Assembly: GCF_009763255.1 (NCBI RefSeq)
Contig: NZ_WSJB01000010.1
Span: 186,001-250,000 of the forward strand
DNA length: 64,000 nt
Reading direction: 5' to 3'
Source of the DNA: Bordetella sp. 02P26C-1
GTDB lineage: Bacteria; Pseudomonadota; Gammaproteobacteria; Burkholderiales; Burkholderiaceae_B
The notes below the pieces were generated by a model that did not search any database, had not been told where the DNA came from, and saw only the letters and a program-made list of their open reading frames with translations. Position 1 is the stretch's first letter; each line of letters begins with the position of its first letter. Shown here piece after piece: positions 46,640 to 56,028 of the stretch. The position numbers were made by a program, and so were the translations under genes.

Positions 46640-47470
46640 ATGGTTAAGAAGCAAATGCTGAAGTATCTGCCTCTGGTGGCTTGCCTGGGCATGGGTAGCG
46701 TCGCGCACGCTGACGCGCTGTCGGACATCAAATCGCGCGGCACCCTGGTGTGCGGCACGCTGGGTACCTCGGAGCCCTTCAGCTTCCAAGACCCGCAGAC
46801 CCGTCAGGTCGTCGGTTACGAGATCGACCTGTGCAAAGCCATCGCCGACGATCTGGGCGTCAAGCTCGATGTGAAGATGATCTCGGTGGCTGCCCGTATT
46901 CCGGAACTGGCCGGCGGCCGCGTGGACGTCGTCGCCGCGAACCTCGGTTGGACGCCCGAGCGTGCCAAACAGATCGACTACAGCTACCAGCACTACGTCA
47001 GCCCGCAAAAAATTCTGCTGCGTCGCGATGATGCTGGTTCGCTCAAGACCAACGCCGATTTCGCCGGCAAGCGCGTGAGCGCGGTGGCGGGTTCGTCGTC
47101 CGAAGCGGGCGCCAAGCGTTTGATCCCCGATGTCACGACCGTGACCTTCAAGGATCCCCCGACCGCTTTCGTGGCCCTGCAACAGCGCAAGGTGTCCGGC
47201 TTTGTCGGTTCGGAACTCATGCTGTTGAAGTTCAAGCAAGACGCCGAGAACTCGCCCGTCCAACTGGAACTGATCGAAGAGCCGCTGTTTGTCGAGCCGT
47301 GGGGCATCGGCATGCGCAAGGGTGAATCCGCGCTGCAAGCCGAAGTCAACAAGACGCTGACCAAGCTCGAGAACTCGGGCGAGATGCAAAAGATCTTTGA
47401 TCGCTGGTTTGGTCCGGACAGCAAGTTCCCGACCAAGCGGGTGTTCAAGGTCGAAGAAATCAAGGGTTAA
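46640..47470 (+). CDS. Amino acid ABC transporter periplasmic binding protein
   Basis: The 276-residue family 3 solute-binding protein has a signal peptide ending near VAHADA, then SRGTLVCGTLGTSEPFSFQD, VGYEIDLCKAIADDLG, VVAANLGWTPERAKQIDYS and VSAVAGSSSEAGAKRL. The acidic and aromatic sites are those of polar amino acid binders, but the ligand cannot be read from the sequence. AAGGAA precedes ATG 46640. It is third in the operon. Confidence 0.9.
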   Translation: MVKKQMLKYLPLVACLGMGSVAHADALSDIKSRGTLVCGTLGTSEPFSFQDPQTRQVVGYEIDLCKAIADDLGVKLDVKMISVAARIPELAGGRVDVVAANLGWTPERAKQIDYSYQHYVSPQKILLRRDDAGSLKTNADFAGKRVSAVAGSSSEAGAKRLIPDVTTVTFKDPPTAFVALQQRKVSGFVGSELMLLKFKQDAENSPVQLELIEEPLFVEPWGIGMRKGESALQAEVNKTLTKLENSGEMQKIFDRWFGPDSKFPTKRVFKVEEIKG

Positions 47471-47494
47471 TCCCTCGAAGGCGGGTAGCTACTT

Positions 47495-48199
47495 ATGAAC
47501 TACACATTGGATTTCGGTGCGTTACTTGATAATGGCTACCCGTCCTTGATTTGGGGTGGCTTGCTCACCACCCTGAAGATGACCTTGCTTGCCTGGATAT
47601 TGGCATTCGCACTCGGCAGCCTGCTCGCCGTACTGCGCATGTTGAATATCCGGGTGTTGAACTACGTGATCATTACGTATGTGGCCTTTCATCGGAATGT
47701 GCCGATGCTCGTCCATATCCTGCTGTGGTATTTCGGCGTAGCGGCCATCATGCCGTTGGCGGTCGAGGATGTGATCAATCACATAGGCGGCGAGTTCTTC
47801 TACGCCACTATCGCTATCGGTCTGGTGACAGCGGCTTATGTCAGCGAGGATCTGCGCAGCGCGATTCGCGCGATTCCGCGCGGTCAGATGGAAGCGTCGC
47901 GCAGTCTGGGTCTGAGTTATCTGCGCACGATGCGCAAAGTCATACTGCCGCAGGCTTTCAAGATCGCCATTCCTCCTTTGACGAATCAGACGCTGCTCTT
48001 GTTCAAGAACACCAGCCTGGCCATGGCGATCGGCTTGATCGAGCTGACAGGCGCGGGCCGCGAGATCGAATCCGCGACTTTCAAGACGTTTGAGATCTAT
48101 ACCGTCGTGACACTGATGTACCTGGCCATTTCGCTGCTGTTGATGGTGGCGGGGGCTTATCTCTCTAAACGGGTCGCGTACGTGGCCAAGACCCGGTGA
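47495..48199 (+). CDS. Amino acid ABC transporter permease 1
   Basis: The 234-residue HisM/GltJ-type permease has five membrane helices. The inner-membrane coupling motif is in SEDLRSAIRAIPRGQMEASRSLGLSYLRTMRKVILPQA (quoted in two parts: ILRSAIRAIPRGQMEAS-like and LGLSYLRTMRKVILPQA). It pairs with the next permease in a heterodimer. It overlaps the next GTG/TGA region. Confidence 0.9.
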   Translation: MNYTLDFGALLDNGYPSLIWGGLLTTLKMTLLAWILAFALGSLLAVLRMLNIRVLNYVIITYVAFHRNVPMLVHILLWYFGVAAIMPLAVEDVINHIGGEFFYATIAIGLVTAAYVSEDLRSAIRAIPRGQMEASRSLGLSYLRTMRKVILPQAFKIAIPPLTNQTLLLFKNTSLAMAIGLIELTGAGREIESATFKTFEIYTVVTLMYLAISLLLMVAGAYLSKRVAYVAKTR

Positions 48200-48204
48200 C
48201 CGCC

Positions 48205-48897
48205 ATGCTGGAAATTCTCTCGAATAACTGGTTGTTGTTGCTCGTTGGCCAGTGGCCGCACGGGCCCATCGGTGGCCTGGCCGCCACGGTGGGTTTGGCG
48301 GTGATGAGCCTGTTGCTGGCGTTCCCGTTGGGCGTATTGCTGGCGTTGGGCCGCATCAGCAGCCATAAGATTTTTTACTGGCCGGCTACGGCCGTCGTGT
48401 ATCTGGTGCGCGGCTTGCCGCTCATCATGTTTATTTTCTGGGCCTATTTCTTCCTGCCGCTGTTGATCGGGAACTCCGTCAGTGGCGTGATGACGATGGT
48501 GGCTGCTTTGGTGTTGTACGAGGGAGCCTATCTGTCGGAGATCATTCGCAGCGGCATCCAGGCCTTGCCTGCGGGGCAGATGGAGGCCGGGCGCTCGTTG
48601 GGCTTGAGCCATATGCAGACGATGCGCAAGATCGTGCTGCCGCAAGCGCTCTACAACACGATCCCGAGTATGCTCAGTCAGTTTATCTCGACGGTGAAGG
48701 AAACCTCGCTGGGTTTCGTCATCAGCGTGCACGAGTTGACGTTTGCCGCCGCCCAGGTCAACAACATTTTGCTGACCAAACCGTTTGAAGTCTTCGCGCT
48801 GCTCGCGCTGACCTATTTCACGCTGAACCTGATTCTCACCGGCGTGGTCAAGCTTGTAGAACGCCGCATGAACGGCACCCGACCCGTCGCAGCCTAG
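48205..48897 (+). CDS. Amino acid ABC transporter permease 2
   Basis: The 230-residue permease of the same class has YEGAYLSEIIRSGIQALPAG followed by MEAGRSLGLSHMQTMRKIVL. A GTG at 48196 overlapping the previous stop (GTGA) is an alternative start that adds three residues. The protein forms the second half of the membrane channel. Confidence 0.9.
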   Translation: MLEILSNNWLLLLVGQWPHGPIGGLAATVGLAVMSLLLAFPLGVLLALGRISSHKIFYWPATAVVYLVRGLPLIMFIFWAYFFLPLLIGNSVSGVMTMVAALVLYEGAYLSEIIRSGIQALPAGQMEAGRSLGLSHMQTMRKIVLPQALYNTIPSMLSQFISTVKETSLGFVISVHELTFAAAQVNNILLTKPFEVFALLALTYFTLNLILTGVVKLVERRMNGTRPVAA

Positions 48898-48906
48898 GGC
48901 TCACTT

Positions 48907-49629
48907 ATGATCGAATTCAAGAACGTCAGTAAATGGTATGGCGAGTATCTCGCCCTGGACAATATCAACGCGCGCGTCAAAAAAGGCGAGGTGCTTGTGG
49001 TGTGCGGGCCTTCGGGGTCGGGAAAATCCACACTGATTCGCACGGTCAACCGGCTTGAGCCCATCCAGGAAGGCAGCATCACTGTTGACGGCACGGATGT
49101 CTATAAGTGCGGCTCGATCGACGATATGCGCAGCCATATCGGCTTTGTTTTTCAGCAGTTCAATCTGTTCCCGCACATGAACGTGCTGGAAAATTTGATG
49201 ATGGCGCCGGTGCTGCTCAAGCGTATGAATAAAGCCCAGGCGCGCGAGCATGCGCATGAGCTGTTGCAACGAGTCGGCATGGGGCACAAGGCCGACGCGT
49301 ATCCGGGTCAGCTCTCTGGCGGTCAGCAGCAGCGTGTCGCGATTGCGCGCGCGCTGGCGATGAAACCGCGCATCATGTTGTTTGACGAGCCCACCAGCGC
49401 GCTCGATCCGGAAATGGTCAATGAAGTGCTGATGGTCATGAAGTCACTCGCCGCCGAAGGCATGACCATGGTTTGCGTGACGCACGAAATGAACTTCGCG
49501 CGCGAAGTCGCCGATACGGTCTGGTTCATGGACGCCGGCCGTATCGTCGAACAAGCGCCGCCCAAGGAATTCTTCGAGCAGCCGCAGACCGACCGCGCAC
49601 GCAAATTCCTGGCCGATATCCGTCACTAA
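48907..49629 (+). CDS. Amino acid ABC transporter ATPase (GlnQ-like)
   Basis: The 240-residue ATPase has Walker [18 protein letters not shown]-loop [12 protein letters not shown], signature [17 protein letters not shown], Walker [14 protein letters not shown] and H-loop [11 protein letters not shown]. It has the typical length of the polar amino acid uptake class. It ends the operon aldolase-aminotransferase-binding protein-permeases-ATPase and overlaps the convergent LysR gene by four bases. Confidence 0.96.
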   Translation: MIEFKNVSKWYGEYLALDNINARVKKGEVLVVCGPSGSGKSTLIRTVNRLEPIQEGSITVDGTDVYKCGSIDDMRSHIGFVFQQFNLFPHMNVLENLMMAPVLLKRMNKAQAREHAHELLQRVGMGHKADAYPGQLSGGQQQRVAIARALAMKPRIMLFDEPTSALDPEMVNEVLMVMKSLAAEGMTMVCVTHEMNFAREVADTVWFMDAGRIVEQAPPKEFFEQPQTDRARKFLADIRH

Positions 49630-50531
49630 GCCTTCAGCCCGCCATAGGGCTGAGAAAAATCCGCGACGTCGCGCGCTATGCGCGCGATTTCCTGATAGAA
49701 CATGCTGTTGGATTGCTTGGTGTACATCGCGCAATACAAGGACGTCGGCATGACTTTCGTGCTACGGGCCACGATCAGCTTGCGGGTGGCAAAGAGATCC
49801 GAGAAATAGTCTTCCGGCATACACGCCACTCCGAAGCCCGCCACCGCCATGCCAGCCATGGCCTGCAGGCTGTTGATGGTGAACAGATTCGACTGCGGGG
49901 TATGAGGCGCAAACCATTCGTCGTAGATCGCGTTCAGGCCCGACTCGGGATCCTGGCGGATCACGTTCAGACGCGACAAGTCCTCGGGGGTGTAGATCTT
50001 GCTGGGCGAGATCACATCGGGGCTGCCCGCCCAGACGAAACTGACCTGCCCGATAGGCTCGGCCTCCAGATGCGGATTGCGTAGCTCGCTATGCAAGATC
50101 GCCATGTCCAGCTGCCCCTGCAGCAAGCTTTGCTGCAGATGCCAGGCCAGGCCGATTTTGGGCTGCACCACGAGTTCGGGAAATAGCGTGCGCAGCTCGG
50201 TCATGAGCATGGGCAGCCATGTCATGGCGGTGATTTCCGTGATGCCCAGGCGTAGCGAGCCGGTAAAGGGCTTGAAGCCCTTTAACTTCAGCAGCATCTG
50301 ATCGCGGCGACCTAACAGGTCGGCCGCCATGTTCAGCAGGTCTTCGCCCGTGCGTGTGAGCGTGGCCTTTTGCCGTCTGCGATCAAAGATCTGAATATTG
50401 AAGCTGGTTTCAAGCTCCTGTATCCGCTTGGTGATGGCGGACTGAGTGGTGTTGAGCCGCTCGGCCGCATTGGCGAAACTGCCCAGTTGGACCACCCAGT
50501 ACAAGGCTTCGATTTGCTTGAAGGTCAGCAT
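49626..50531 (-). CDS. LysR-type transcriptional regulator
   Basis: The 301-residue protein has the winged helix in [36 protein letters not shown] and a ligand domain from about residue 90. No close functional subgroup is recognised. It follows a Bug protein gene in the same direction (22 bases) and is convergent with the amino acid transporter operon; either could be its target. Confidence 0.85.
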   Translation of the reverse strand: MLTFKQIEALYWVVQLGSFANAAERLNTTQSAITKRIQELETSFNIQIFDRRRQKATLTRTGEDLLNMAADLLGRRDQMLLKLKGFKPFTGSLRLGITEITAMTWLPMLMTELRTLFPELVVQPKIGLAWHLQQSLLQGQLDMAILHSELRNPHLEAEPIGQVSFVWAGSPDVISPSKIYTPEDLSRLNVIRQDPESGLNAIYDEWFAPHTPQSNLFTINSLQAMAGMAVAGFGVACMPEDYFSDLFATRKLIVARSTKVMPTSLYCAMYTKQSNSMFYQEIARIARDVADFSQPYGGLKA

Positions 50532-50553
50532 CGTGAGCCGCGTGCAACGTTGC

Positions 50554-51525
50554 TTAGTCTACTGACGCGCCGGAGCGCTTGACAGCCGTGCCCCATTTGG
50601 CGACTTCTTGTTCGACGAACGTTTTGCCTTCTGCCGGCGTGTAGACCAACGGTTGGCCGCCGCGCTCTTGCAGCGCCTGGGTCATCTCGGGCGACTTCAG
50701 GATGGCATTGATTTTTTGGTTGAGGAAGGTGACGATCTCGCTGGGCGTTTGCGACGGCGCGAACACCATCGCCCAACCCACGGCTTCGAAACCGGGCAGG
50801 CCCGACTCGGCCACGGTCGGCACGTCCGGCAGCTGCGGCACGCGCTTGGCGGTGGTGACGGCCAGCGGCACGGCGGATTTGGTGCCGATATGCGGCAAGG
50901 CGGCCGTGACCGAGTCCACCATCAGCGGCACATGGTTGCCGAGGAAATCCGCTTGCGCGGGGCCACTGCCCTTGTAGGGGATGTGGCGGATTTCCACCTT
51001 CGCGTCGGCCTTGAACATCTCGGCCGACAAGTGCTGCGTGCCGCCAATGCCGGCGCTCGCATAGGCCAATTCGTCCGGGTTGGCGCGGGCTTTTTCGATC
51101 AACTGGGGCAGTGTTTCGATCCCGCTTTTCGGGTTCGCCAAAAACACCAGCGGCACGGTAAATATGCCGCCCACGGGGACAAAGTCGTTTTGCAGCGAAT
51201 AGCCGGGGTGGCTGTAGAGGGTTTGGTTCACGGCCGCTGCACTGCCGCCCACCACCAGGGTGTAGCCGTCAGGCGTGCTGCGCGCCACGAACTGCATGCC
51301 GATATTGCTGCCGGCGCCGGCCTTGTTCTCGACCACCACGGGCTGACCGACTTCCTTGGCCAGCTGCTCGCCCAGCATGCGGGCAAAGATGTCGGTTGCC
51401 TGTCCGGGAGGGAAGGGCACGACCAGATTGATGGGCCGATCCGGGTAGGCGGCGTGGGCGGCGCTGGCCGCGCTCAGGATCAAGCCGGCCATGATCGAGG
51501 CGAGGCGGGGTAAGCGTGACGACAT
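50554..51525 (-). CDS. Bug/TctC-type periplasmic binding protein
   Basis: The 323-residue Bug protein has a signal peptide ending near ASAAHAA, then [58 protein letters not shown] and [20 protein letters not shown]. No dedicated membrane components are adjacent, as is usual for the enlarged Bug family of this lineage. It leads a likely two-gene unit with the LysR gene. Confidence 0.88.
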   Translation of the reverse strand: MSSRLPRLASIMAGLILSAASAAHAAYPDRPINLVVPFPPGQATDIFARMLGEQLAKEVGQPVVVENKAGAGSNIGMQFVARSTPDGYTLVVGGSAAAVNQTLYSHPGYSLQNDFVPVGGIFTVPLVFLANPKSGIETLPQLIEKARANPDELAYASAGIGGTQHLSAEMFKADAKVEIRHIPYKGSGPAQADFLGNHVPLMVDSVTAALPHIGTKSAVPLAVTTAKRVPQLPDVPTVAESGLPGFEAVGWAMVFAPSQTPSEIVTFLNQKINAILKSPEMTQALQERGGQPLVYTPAEGKTFVEQEVAKWGTAVKRSGASVD

Positions 51526-51658
51526 AAAAGACCTATGAATGGCTGAAACAGGAATTCGAATAACTATCAGGAAGACCGAATCATAAGGCCCCCGGCGCGT
51601 GGATGGGCGTGCATTGTCCCCGGGATGGACGGCGAGATTTTCAGCTCGCGTTCAGCTT

Positions 51659-51679
51659 AATGTAAATAATTCCCATTTA
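51659..51679 (+). promoter_or_regulatory. Fur-box-like site before the TonB receptor gene
   Basis: AATGTAAATAATTCCCATTTA is close to the Fur consensus (the AATAATT centre with AAT and CATT arms). It lies about 80-100 bases before ATG 51761. Iron repression of the receptor and possibly of the following hydroxylase gene is expected. Matched by eye only. Confidence 0.6.
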
Positions 51680-51760
51680 GACTCGGATTCGCGTTTAATG
51701 CAACTTGTGATTACAGACCGCCGTTTTGGCCCTTCGCCATCCACTTTTTGAGAAGCCCGA

Positions 51761-54082
51761 ATGCAATACATCAGAAATCGAAAGTGCGCGCCCGTTCGTA
51801 TGCCCAGCCAGACCACGCTAGCCGCCGGCGCCGCGGCTTCGGTGCTAACCACGCTGATGCTGGGGCAGCCAGGCGTCGCGCTGGCGCAAACCGCGGATAA
51901 CGCCGCGGGCGTCAGCACGTTGTCGCCGGTCAAGGTCATGGGAGACGACACCACGGGCTATAAAGCCGGCAAGCTGGATTCCCCTAAATTCACCCAGCCG
52001 CTGGTCGATACGACGCAGACGGTGCAGGTCATTACCAACCAGCTCATGCGCGACCAGCAGGCGACGACGCTTGCCGAAGCCATGCGTAATGTGGCGGGGG
52101 CGGGCACTTTCTATGCCGGAGAAAACGGGAATACATCGACCGGGGATGCGATCTACCTGCGCGGTTTCGATACGTCCAACAGTATCTATGTGGATGGCAT
52201 TCGCGATATCGCCAGCGTGAACCGCGATATGTTCAATACGGAAGCCGTCGAGGTGATCAAGGGGCCGTCAGGGTCTGACTACGGCCGCAGCGCGCCCAGC
52301 GGCTCTATCAATTTGATCAGCAAGCAACCGAAGCTGGATGACAGCTTCGACGCCAGTCTGAGCGTGGGCAGTGCGCGCTACAAGCGTTCTACCCTGGACT
52401 GGAATCAAAGCCTGGGCGAGACCTCGGCGTTCCGGCTCAATGTCATGGGCCAGAAGACGCACGTGGAGGGCCGCGACGAGGTGAAGAACGACCGCTGGGG
52501 TGTGGCGCCGTCATTGGCATTCGGGCTCGGTACGCCCACGCGCGTCTATCTGGACTTTCTGCACGTCAAGCAGACCAACGTGCCCGATGGCGGCGTGGTC
52601 ACCATTGGTCTGCCAGGCTATAGCGCGCCGAGTTCTGCGCTGTCTTTCTTGAATGACGCGTCCAAGGCGGACACCAACAACTTCTACGGCACGCAATCGG
52701 ATCACGACTACATCACGACCGATATGGCGACCTTGCGGTTCGAGCACGATATCAACGAGAAGGTGACGGTGCGCAATATCACCCGCTGGGCGCGCACCAA
52801 GCAGAACTATCTGCTGACCGCGTTCATGGCGGGCGCCTCGAACCTGACCATCGGCAACCCGAACGACCCATCGACATGGTATATGGCGCGCACGCCCAAC
52901 CAGCGAAACTCGAACAACCGCATCTGGGCCAACCAGACCAACGTCACGGCGAAGTTCAATACGGGTACGCTTAAGCACGACCTGAGCGCGGGGGTCGAGT
53001 TCATGCACGAGATGCAGGACACCTTCGGCATGACGGCGCCCACGCTTCCCCCCGTCAGTATCTATCATCCGGATAACAGTATCAGCGCGAACGGCATCCA
53101 TAACAATGGAGCTAACTCGCACGGCACGACCGACACGATGGCGGTGTATGCCTTCGATACGATCGACCTGACAGACTCATGGCAGATCAACGGCGGCGTT
53201 CGTCTGGACCACTATCGCACCAAATTCGATAGCGCGACGGCTTGCGGCGGATCGGGCCGCGGCGCCATTGCGTGCAATGGCGCGGCCGTGGGCACGCCCA
53301 TCACCACGGTCGATGAGCGCATCTCTGGCAACCTGTTTAACTGGAAACTCGGCGCCTTGTACCGGCTGACGCCCAACGGCAACATCTATGTGAACTACGG
53401 CGTGTCGCAGCAGCCGCCGGGTGGAGCGAACTTCCAGCTTGCCGCCGCCGACACTGGCAGTAGCGCCAACCGCGTGGACTTTGCCCCGCAAAAGGCCAAG
53501 ACCGCAGAGCTGGGCACCAAGTGGGAGCTGTTCGATAACCAACTGCTGCTTAGCGCCGCGCTGTTCCGCACGGAGGTCAATAACGAGGTGCAGCAGGATG
53601 CCGATGGCACGTACAGTCAGACCGCCAAGAAGCGCGTCGAAGGCATCGAGCTCGGTGCGTTCGGTCAAATCACTCCCAACTGGTCGGTCAGCGCGGGCTA
53701 CACCATTCAAGACGCCAAGGTTAAGAACAGCGCAGCGGTCAGCAATGATGGCTCCAACAACCTGAGCTATACGCCCAAGCACGCGTTGTCGCTGTGGAGT
53801 ACCTATCGCCTGCCGCGCGGGTTCACGGTCGGTGGTGGCGCGCGTTACGTCGGCAGCATGAAACGCGGTACGGACGGCTCCGTGGGCACGCCCGATCGGG
53901 TGGAGTCGTATTGGGTGTTTGACGCGATGGCGGCTTATGAGGTCAACAAGAATCTGGACTTCCAGTTCAATGTCTACAATCTCTTTGACAAGGAGTATGT
54001 GGCTTCCATCAACAAGAGCGGGTATCGCTATTTCCCGGGCGCGCCGCGCACCGTGATGTTGACGGCCAATATTCACTATTGA
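51761..54082 (+). CDS. TonB-dependent siderophore receptor (Fiu-like)
   Basis: The 773-residue outer-membrane receptor has an extended signal peptide ending near GVALAQ, a plug domain (TTQTVQVITNQLMRDQQATT, EAVEVIKGPSGSDYGRSAPS) and a 22-strand barrel ending in an aromatic residue (ILTANIHY-type C-terminus). The plug and barrel resemble the Fiu/catecholate group, and the next gene is PiuC-like, the usual partner. The cargo is inferred as a catecholate iron complex. It has its own downstream hairpin terminator. Confidence 0.88.
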   Translation: MQYIRNRKCAPVRMPSQTTLAAGAAASVLTTLMLGQPGVALAQTADNAAGVSTLSPVKVMGDDTTGYKAGKLDSPKFTQPLVDTTQTVQVITNQLMRDQQATTLAEAMRNVAGAGTFYAGENGNTSTGDAIYLRGFDTSNSIYVDGIRDIASVNRDMFNTEAVEVIKGPSGSDYGRSAPSGSINLISKQPKLDDSFDASLSVGSARYKRSTLDWNQSLGETSAFRLNVMGQKTHVEGRDEVKNDRWGVAPSLAFGLGTPTRVYLDFLHVKQTNVPDGGVVTIGLPGYSAPSSALSFLNDASKADTNNFYGTQSDHDYITTDMATLRFEHDINEKVTVRNITRWARTKQNYLLTAFMAGASNLTIGNPNDPSTWYMARTPNQRNSNNRIWANQTNVTAKFNTGTLKHDLSAGVEFMHEMQDTFGMTAPTLPPVSIYHPDNSISANGIHNNGANSHGTTDTMAVYAFDTIDLTDSWQINGGVRLDHYRTKFDSATACGGSGRGAIACNGAAVGTPITTVDERISGNLFNWKLGALYRLTPNGNIYVNYGVSQQPPGGANFQLAAADTGSSANRVDFAPQKAKTAELGTKWELFDNQLLLSAALFRTEVNNEVQQDADGTYSQTAKKRVEGIELGAFGQITPNWSVSAGYTIQDAKVKNSAAVSNDGSNNLSYTPKHALSLWSTYRLPRGFTVGGGARYVGSMKRGTDGSVGTPDRVESYWVFDAMAAYEVNKNLDFQFNVYNLFDKEYVASINKSGYRYFPGAPRTVMLTANIHY

Positions 54083-54102
54083 TGTGATCGTCGCGTGAAG
54101 CT

Positions 54103-54132
54103 GCCGCCGCGGTGGTGATTCCCCGCGGCGGC
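54103..54132 (+). terminator. Hairpin terminator after the TonB receptor gene
   Basis: GCCGCCGCGG (54103-54112) pairs with CCGCGGCGGC (54123-54132) around a ten-base loop, with GTTTT shortly after. The stem is perfect and very GC-rich, but the distance to the T-run suggests partial termination before piuC. Confidence 0.7.
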
Positions 54133-54196
54133 GCCGCGTTTTAAGATGGATGCTCATCCCGCCGGATAGCGGCGCGCGTAATCAGGAGCCTTCAGC

Positions 54197-54874
54197 ATGC
54201 TGCATATTCCTCAAGTGCTTACCCCCGACGAGGTACGCGAGATGCGCGCTCGTCTGCACGACGCGCAATGGGTCGATGGCCGCGCCACGGTGGGCACACA
54301 AGGAGCCGTGGTCAAACGCAATCGGCAACTCGCGGAGTCGTCGGCGCTGGCTCGTGAGCTAGGCGAAATCGTATTGCGCGCGCTGGCCCGCAACCCTTTG
54401 TATTTCGCCGCCGCCTTGCCCCTGCGCGTGGTGCCGCCCTTGTTTAATCGGTATGAATCCGAGGAAACCTATGGCTTTCATGTCGATGGCGCCGTGCGCA
54501 GTCATCCGGCGGCACCTGGATGGTTGCGCACCGATCTGTCGGCCACGCTGTTTCTATGCGAACCTGACGAATATGACGGTGGCGAACTGATTGTGAAAGA
54601 CTTGTATGGCGAGCATCTGGTCAAGCTGCCTGCCGGCGACATGATTCTTTATCCCGCCAACAGTCTGCACTGCGTGACAGCGGTGACTCGCGGCGCCCGT
54701 GTCGCGTCCTTTTTTTGGATTCAAAGCATGATCCGCGAACATGGTCGCAGACAGATGTTGTTTGAACTGGATCAGACCATTCAACAACTGCGCATGCAGC
54801 TGGGTGAGACCGAGCAGACGCTGTCGCTCACCAACTGCTATCACAATCTCTTGCGCGAATGGTCCGAGCTTTGA
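54197..54874 (+). CDS. PiuC/YbiX-type Fe(II)/2-oxoglutarate dioxygenase
   Basis: The 225-residue protein belongs to the PKHD-type hydroxylase family (PiuC, YbiX). It begins [20 protein letters not shown]. The iron ligands are in [10 protein letters not shown] (His-x-Asp) and [18 protein letters not shown] (His, with the 2-oxoglutarate Arg). Length matches YbiX (225). Members sit next to Fiu/PiuA receptors, as here, and may modify the siderophore or receptor; the true substrate is unknown. Confidence 0.92.
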   Translation: MLHIPQVLTPDEVREMRARLHDAQWVDGRATVGTQGAVVKRNRQLAESSALARELGEIVLRALARNPLYFAAALPLRVVPPLFNRYESEETYGFHVDGAVRSHPAAPGWLRTDLSATLFLCEPDEYDGGELIVKDLYGEHLVKLPAGDMILYPANSLHCVTAVTRGARVASFFWIQSMIREHGRRQMLFELDQTIQQLRMQLGETEQTLSLTNCYHNLLREWSEL

Positions 54875-54875
54875 G

Positions 54876-54896
54876 CGGAGCACGCAATGTGCTCCG
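54876..54896. terminator. Hairpin between piuC-like gene and convergent dioxygenase gene
   Basis: CGGAGCAC (54876-54883), loop GCAAT, GTGCTCCG (54889-54896). It lies between two convergent stops and may serve both, although no T-run follows. Confidence 0.6.
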
Positions 54897-54911
54897 AGCG
54901 CATGACGTGCG

Positions 54912-55994
54912 TTAGTCCACCATCTGCGCGAGCGAGCCTTCGATCAGTTTCTTGTAGTGAACCGAGGGGAATTCGATGAGCGGTTGACGATACTGGCTCC
55001 ACATCGCACGGTCCTCGGCGGTATGGAATATCTGCGGCTCGGGCATGGCGGGCCAGGTCGGCACTTCGAACCACAAGCGCAACAAGTGACGGCGATTCTC
55101 CAGTTCCGGCGCGTCTTGATAGTCGGTGCGGCCATGCACCATCATGCGGTTATTCAGGAATTGGATATCGCCTTCCTTGAAACCCATGTCCAGGTACAGC
55201 TCCGGTGAGGCCGCGACTTTGCGTACGCGATAGAGCGCTTGGGACTCTTGTTCGGTAAAGGGAATCTGACCGCTTTTTTCCGCCAGCCGCGCGTATCCCG
55301 TCGGCAGATAGCAGGTGACTTCGTCGTTTTGCTCGTAGAAAAACGGTACGCGGTCCTTGCTGAATGTGCGCGTGGCGCGGCGCCCGTCTTCGTCGGCGCG
55401 CTTCAGATAAAGGCCATTGGCCAGTGTCTCCAACAACTCGGGATATTGTTCGGCCATGACGTTATGTACCGCCAGCGCGCTTGCAATACGGCTTTCACCG
55501 CCCGATATGGCGGACTTCAGACACATCAACCCGATGATGTCGCACGAGTCGGTGTGCATCAGCTGGCCGCCGCCTTTGCGATAGCCGCGTGACTTCGGCT
55601 CGTAATCGCTCACGTCCATCACATGACCCAGGATATCGCCCAGATACGACTGGGTCATGGGCTTGCCGATATACGAACCCAGGCCAAAGTAGATGCGCGT
55701 CATATCGTCGTCGGAATACTTCTCGCGGGGCAGGCCGCGCAGCATCAGAAAGCCCCGGCCATAGCGCAAGCGTACGGTCAGTTCGCGCATCAGATCACCG
55801 ACCTTGTCCAGCGGGAATGTCTCGGGTGTGATGTCCGGGAAATCCACCTCGCCCAGCGACAGTAAGTGCTTTAGCGCGAGATCGATTTCTCGTAGTTCGG
55901 AATCCGAGAGGATATGCAGACCTTCCTTCATCCAATCGATGGCGGGGCCTTTCCATACGCCGGCGCCTTCGAGTTGTGTTCCGATTTTGCTCAT
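54912..55994 (-). CDS. TauD/TfdA-family dioxygenase
   Basis: The 360-residue Fe(II)/2-oxoglutarate enzyme of the TauD/TfdA (gamma-butyrobetaine-like) class has GRGFLMLRGLPREKYSDDDM, MHTDSCDIIGLMCLKSAISG (His-x-Asp) and, near the end, NNRMMVHGRTDYQDAPELENR (distal His) with an Arg in RRHLLRLWF. It should hydroxylate an organic acid or amine that feeds the CoA-transferase pathway upstream. ATG 55994 is chosen over a longer reading to 56051. It is in the same direction as the CoA-transferase gene. Confidence 0.87.
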   Translation of the reverse strand: MSKIGTQLEGAGVWKGPAIDWMKEGLHILSDSELREIDLALKHLLSLGEVDFPDITPETFPLDKVGDLMRELTVRLRYGRGFLMLRGLPREKYSDDDMTRIYFGLGSYIGKPMTQSYLGDILGHVMDVSDYEPKSRGYRKGGGQLMHTDSCDIIGLMCLKSAISGGESRIASALAVHNVMAEQYPELLETLANGLYLKRADEDGRRATRTFSKDRVPFFYEQNDEVTCYLPTGYARLAEKSGQIPFTEQESQALYRVRKVAASPELYLDMGFKEGDIQFLNNRMMVHGRTDYQDAPELENRRHLLRLWFEVPTWPAMPEPQIFHTAEDRAMWSQYRQPLIEFPSVHYKKLIEGSLAQMVD

Positions 55995-56028
55995 GTTCAG
56001 TCTCCTGGACGGATGCGGCCGCAGTGGC

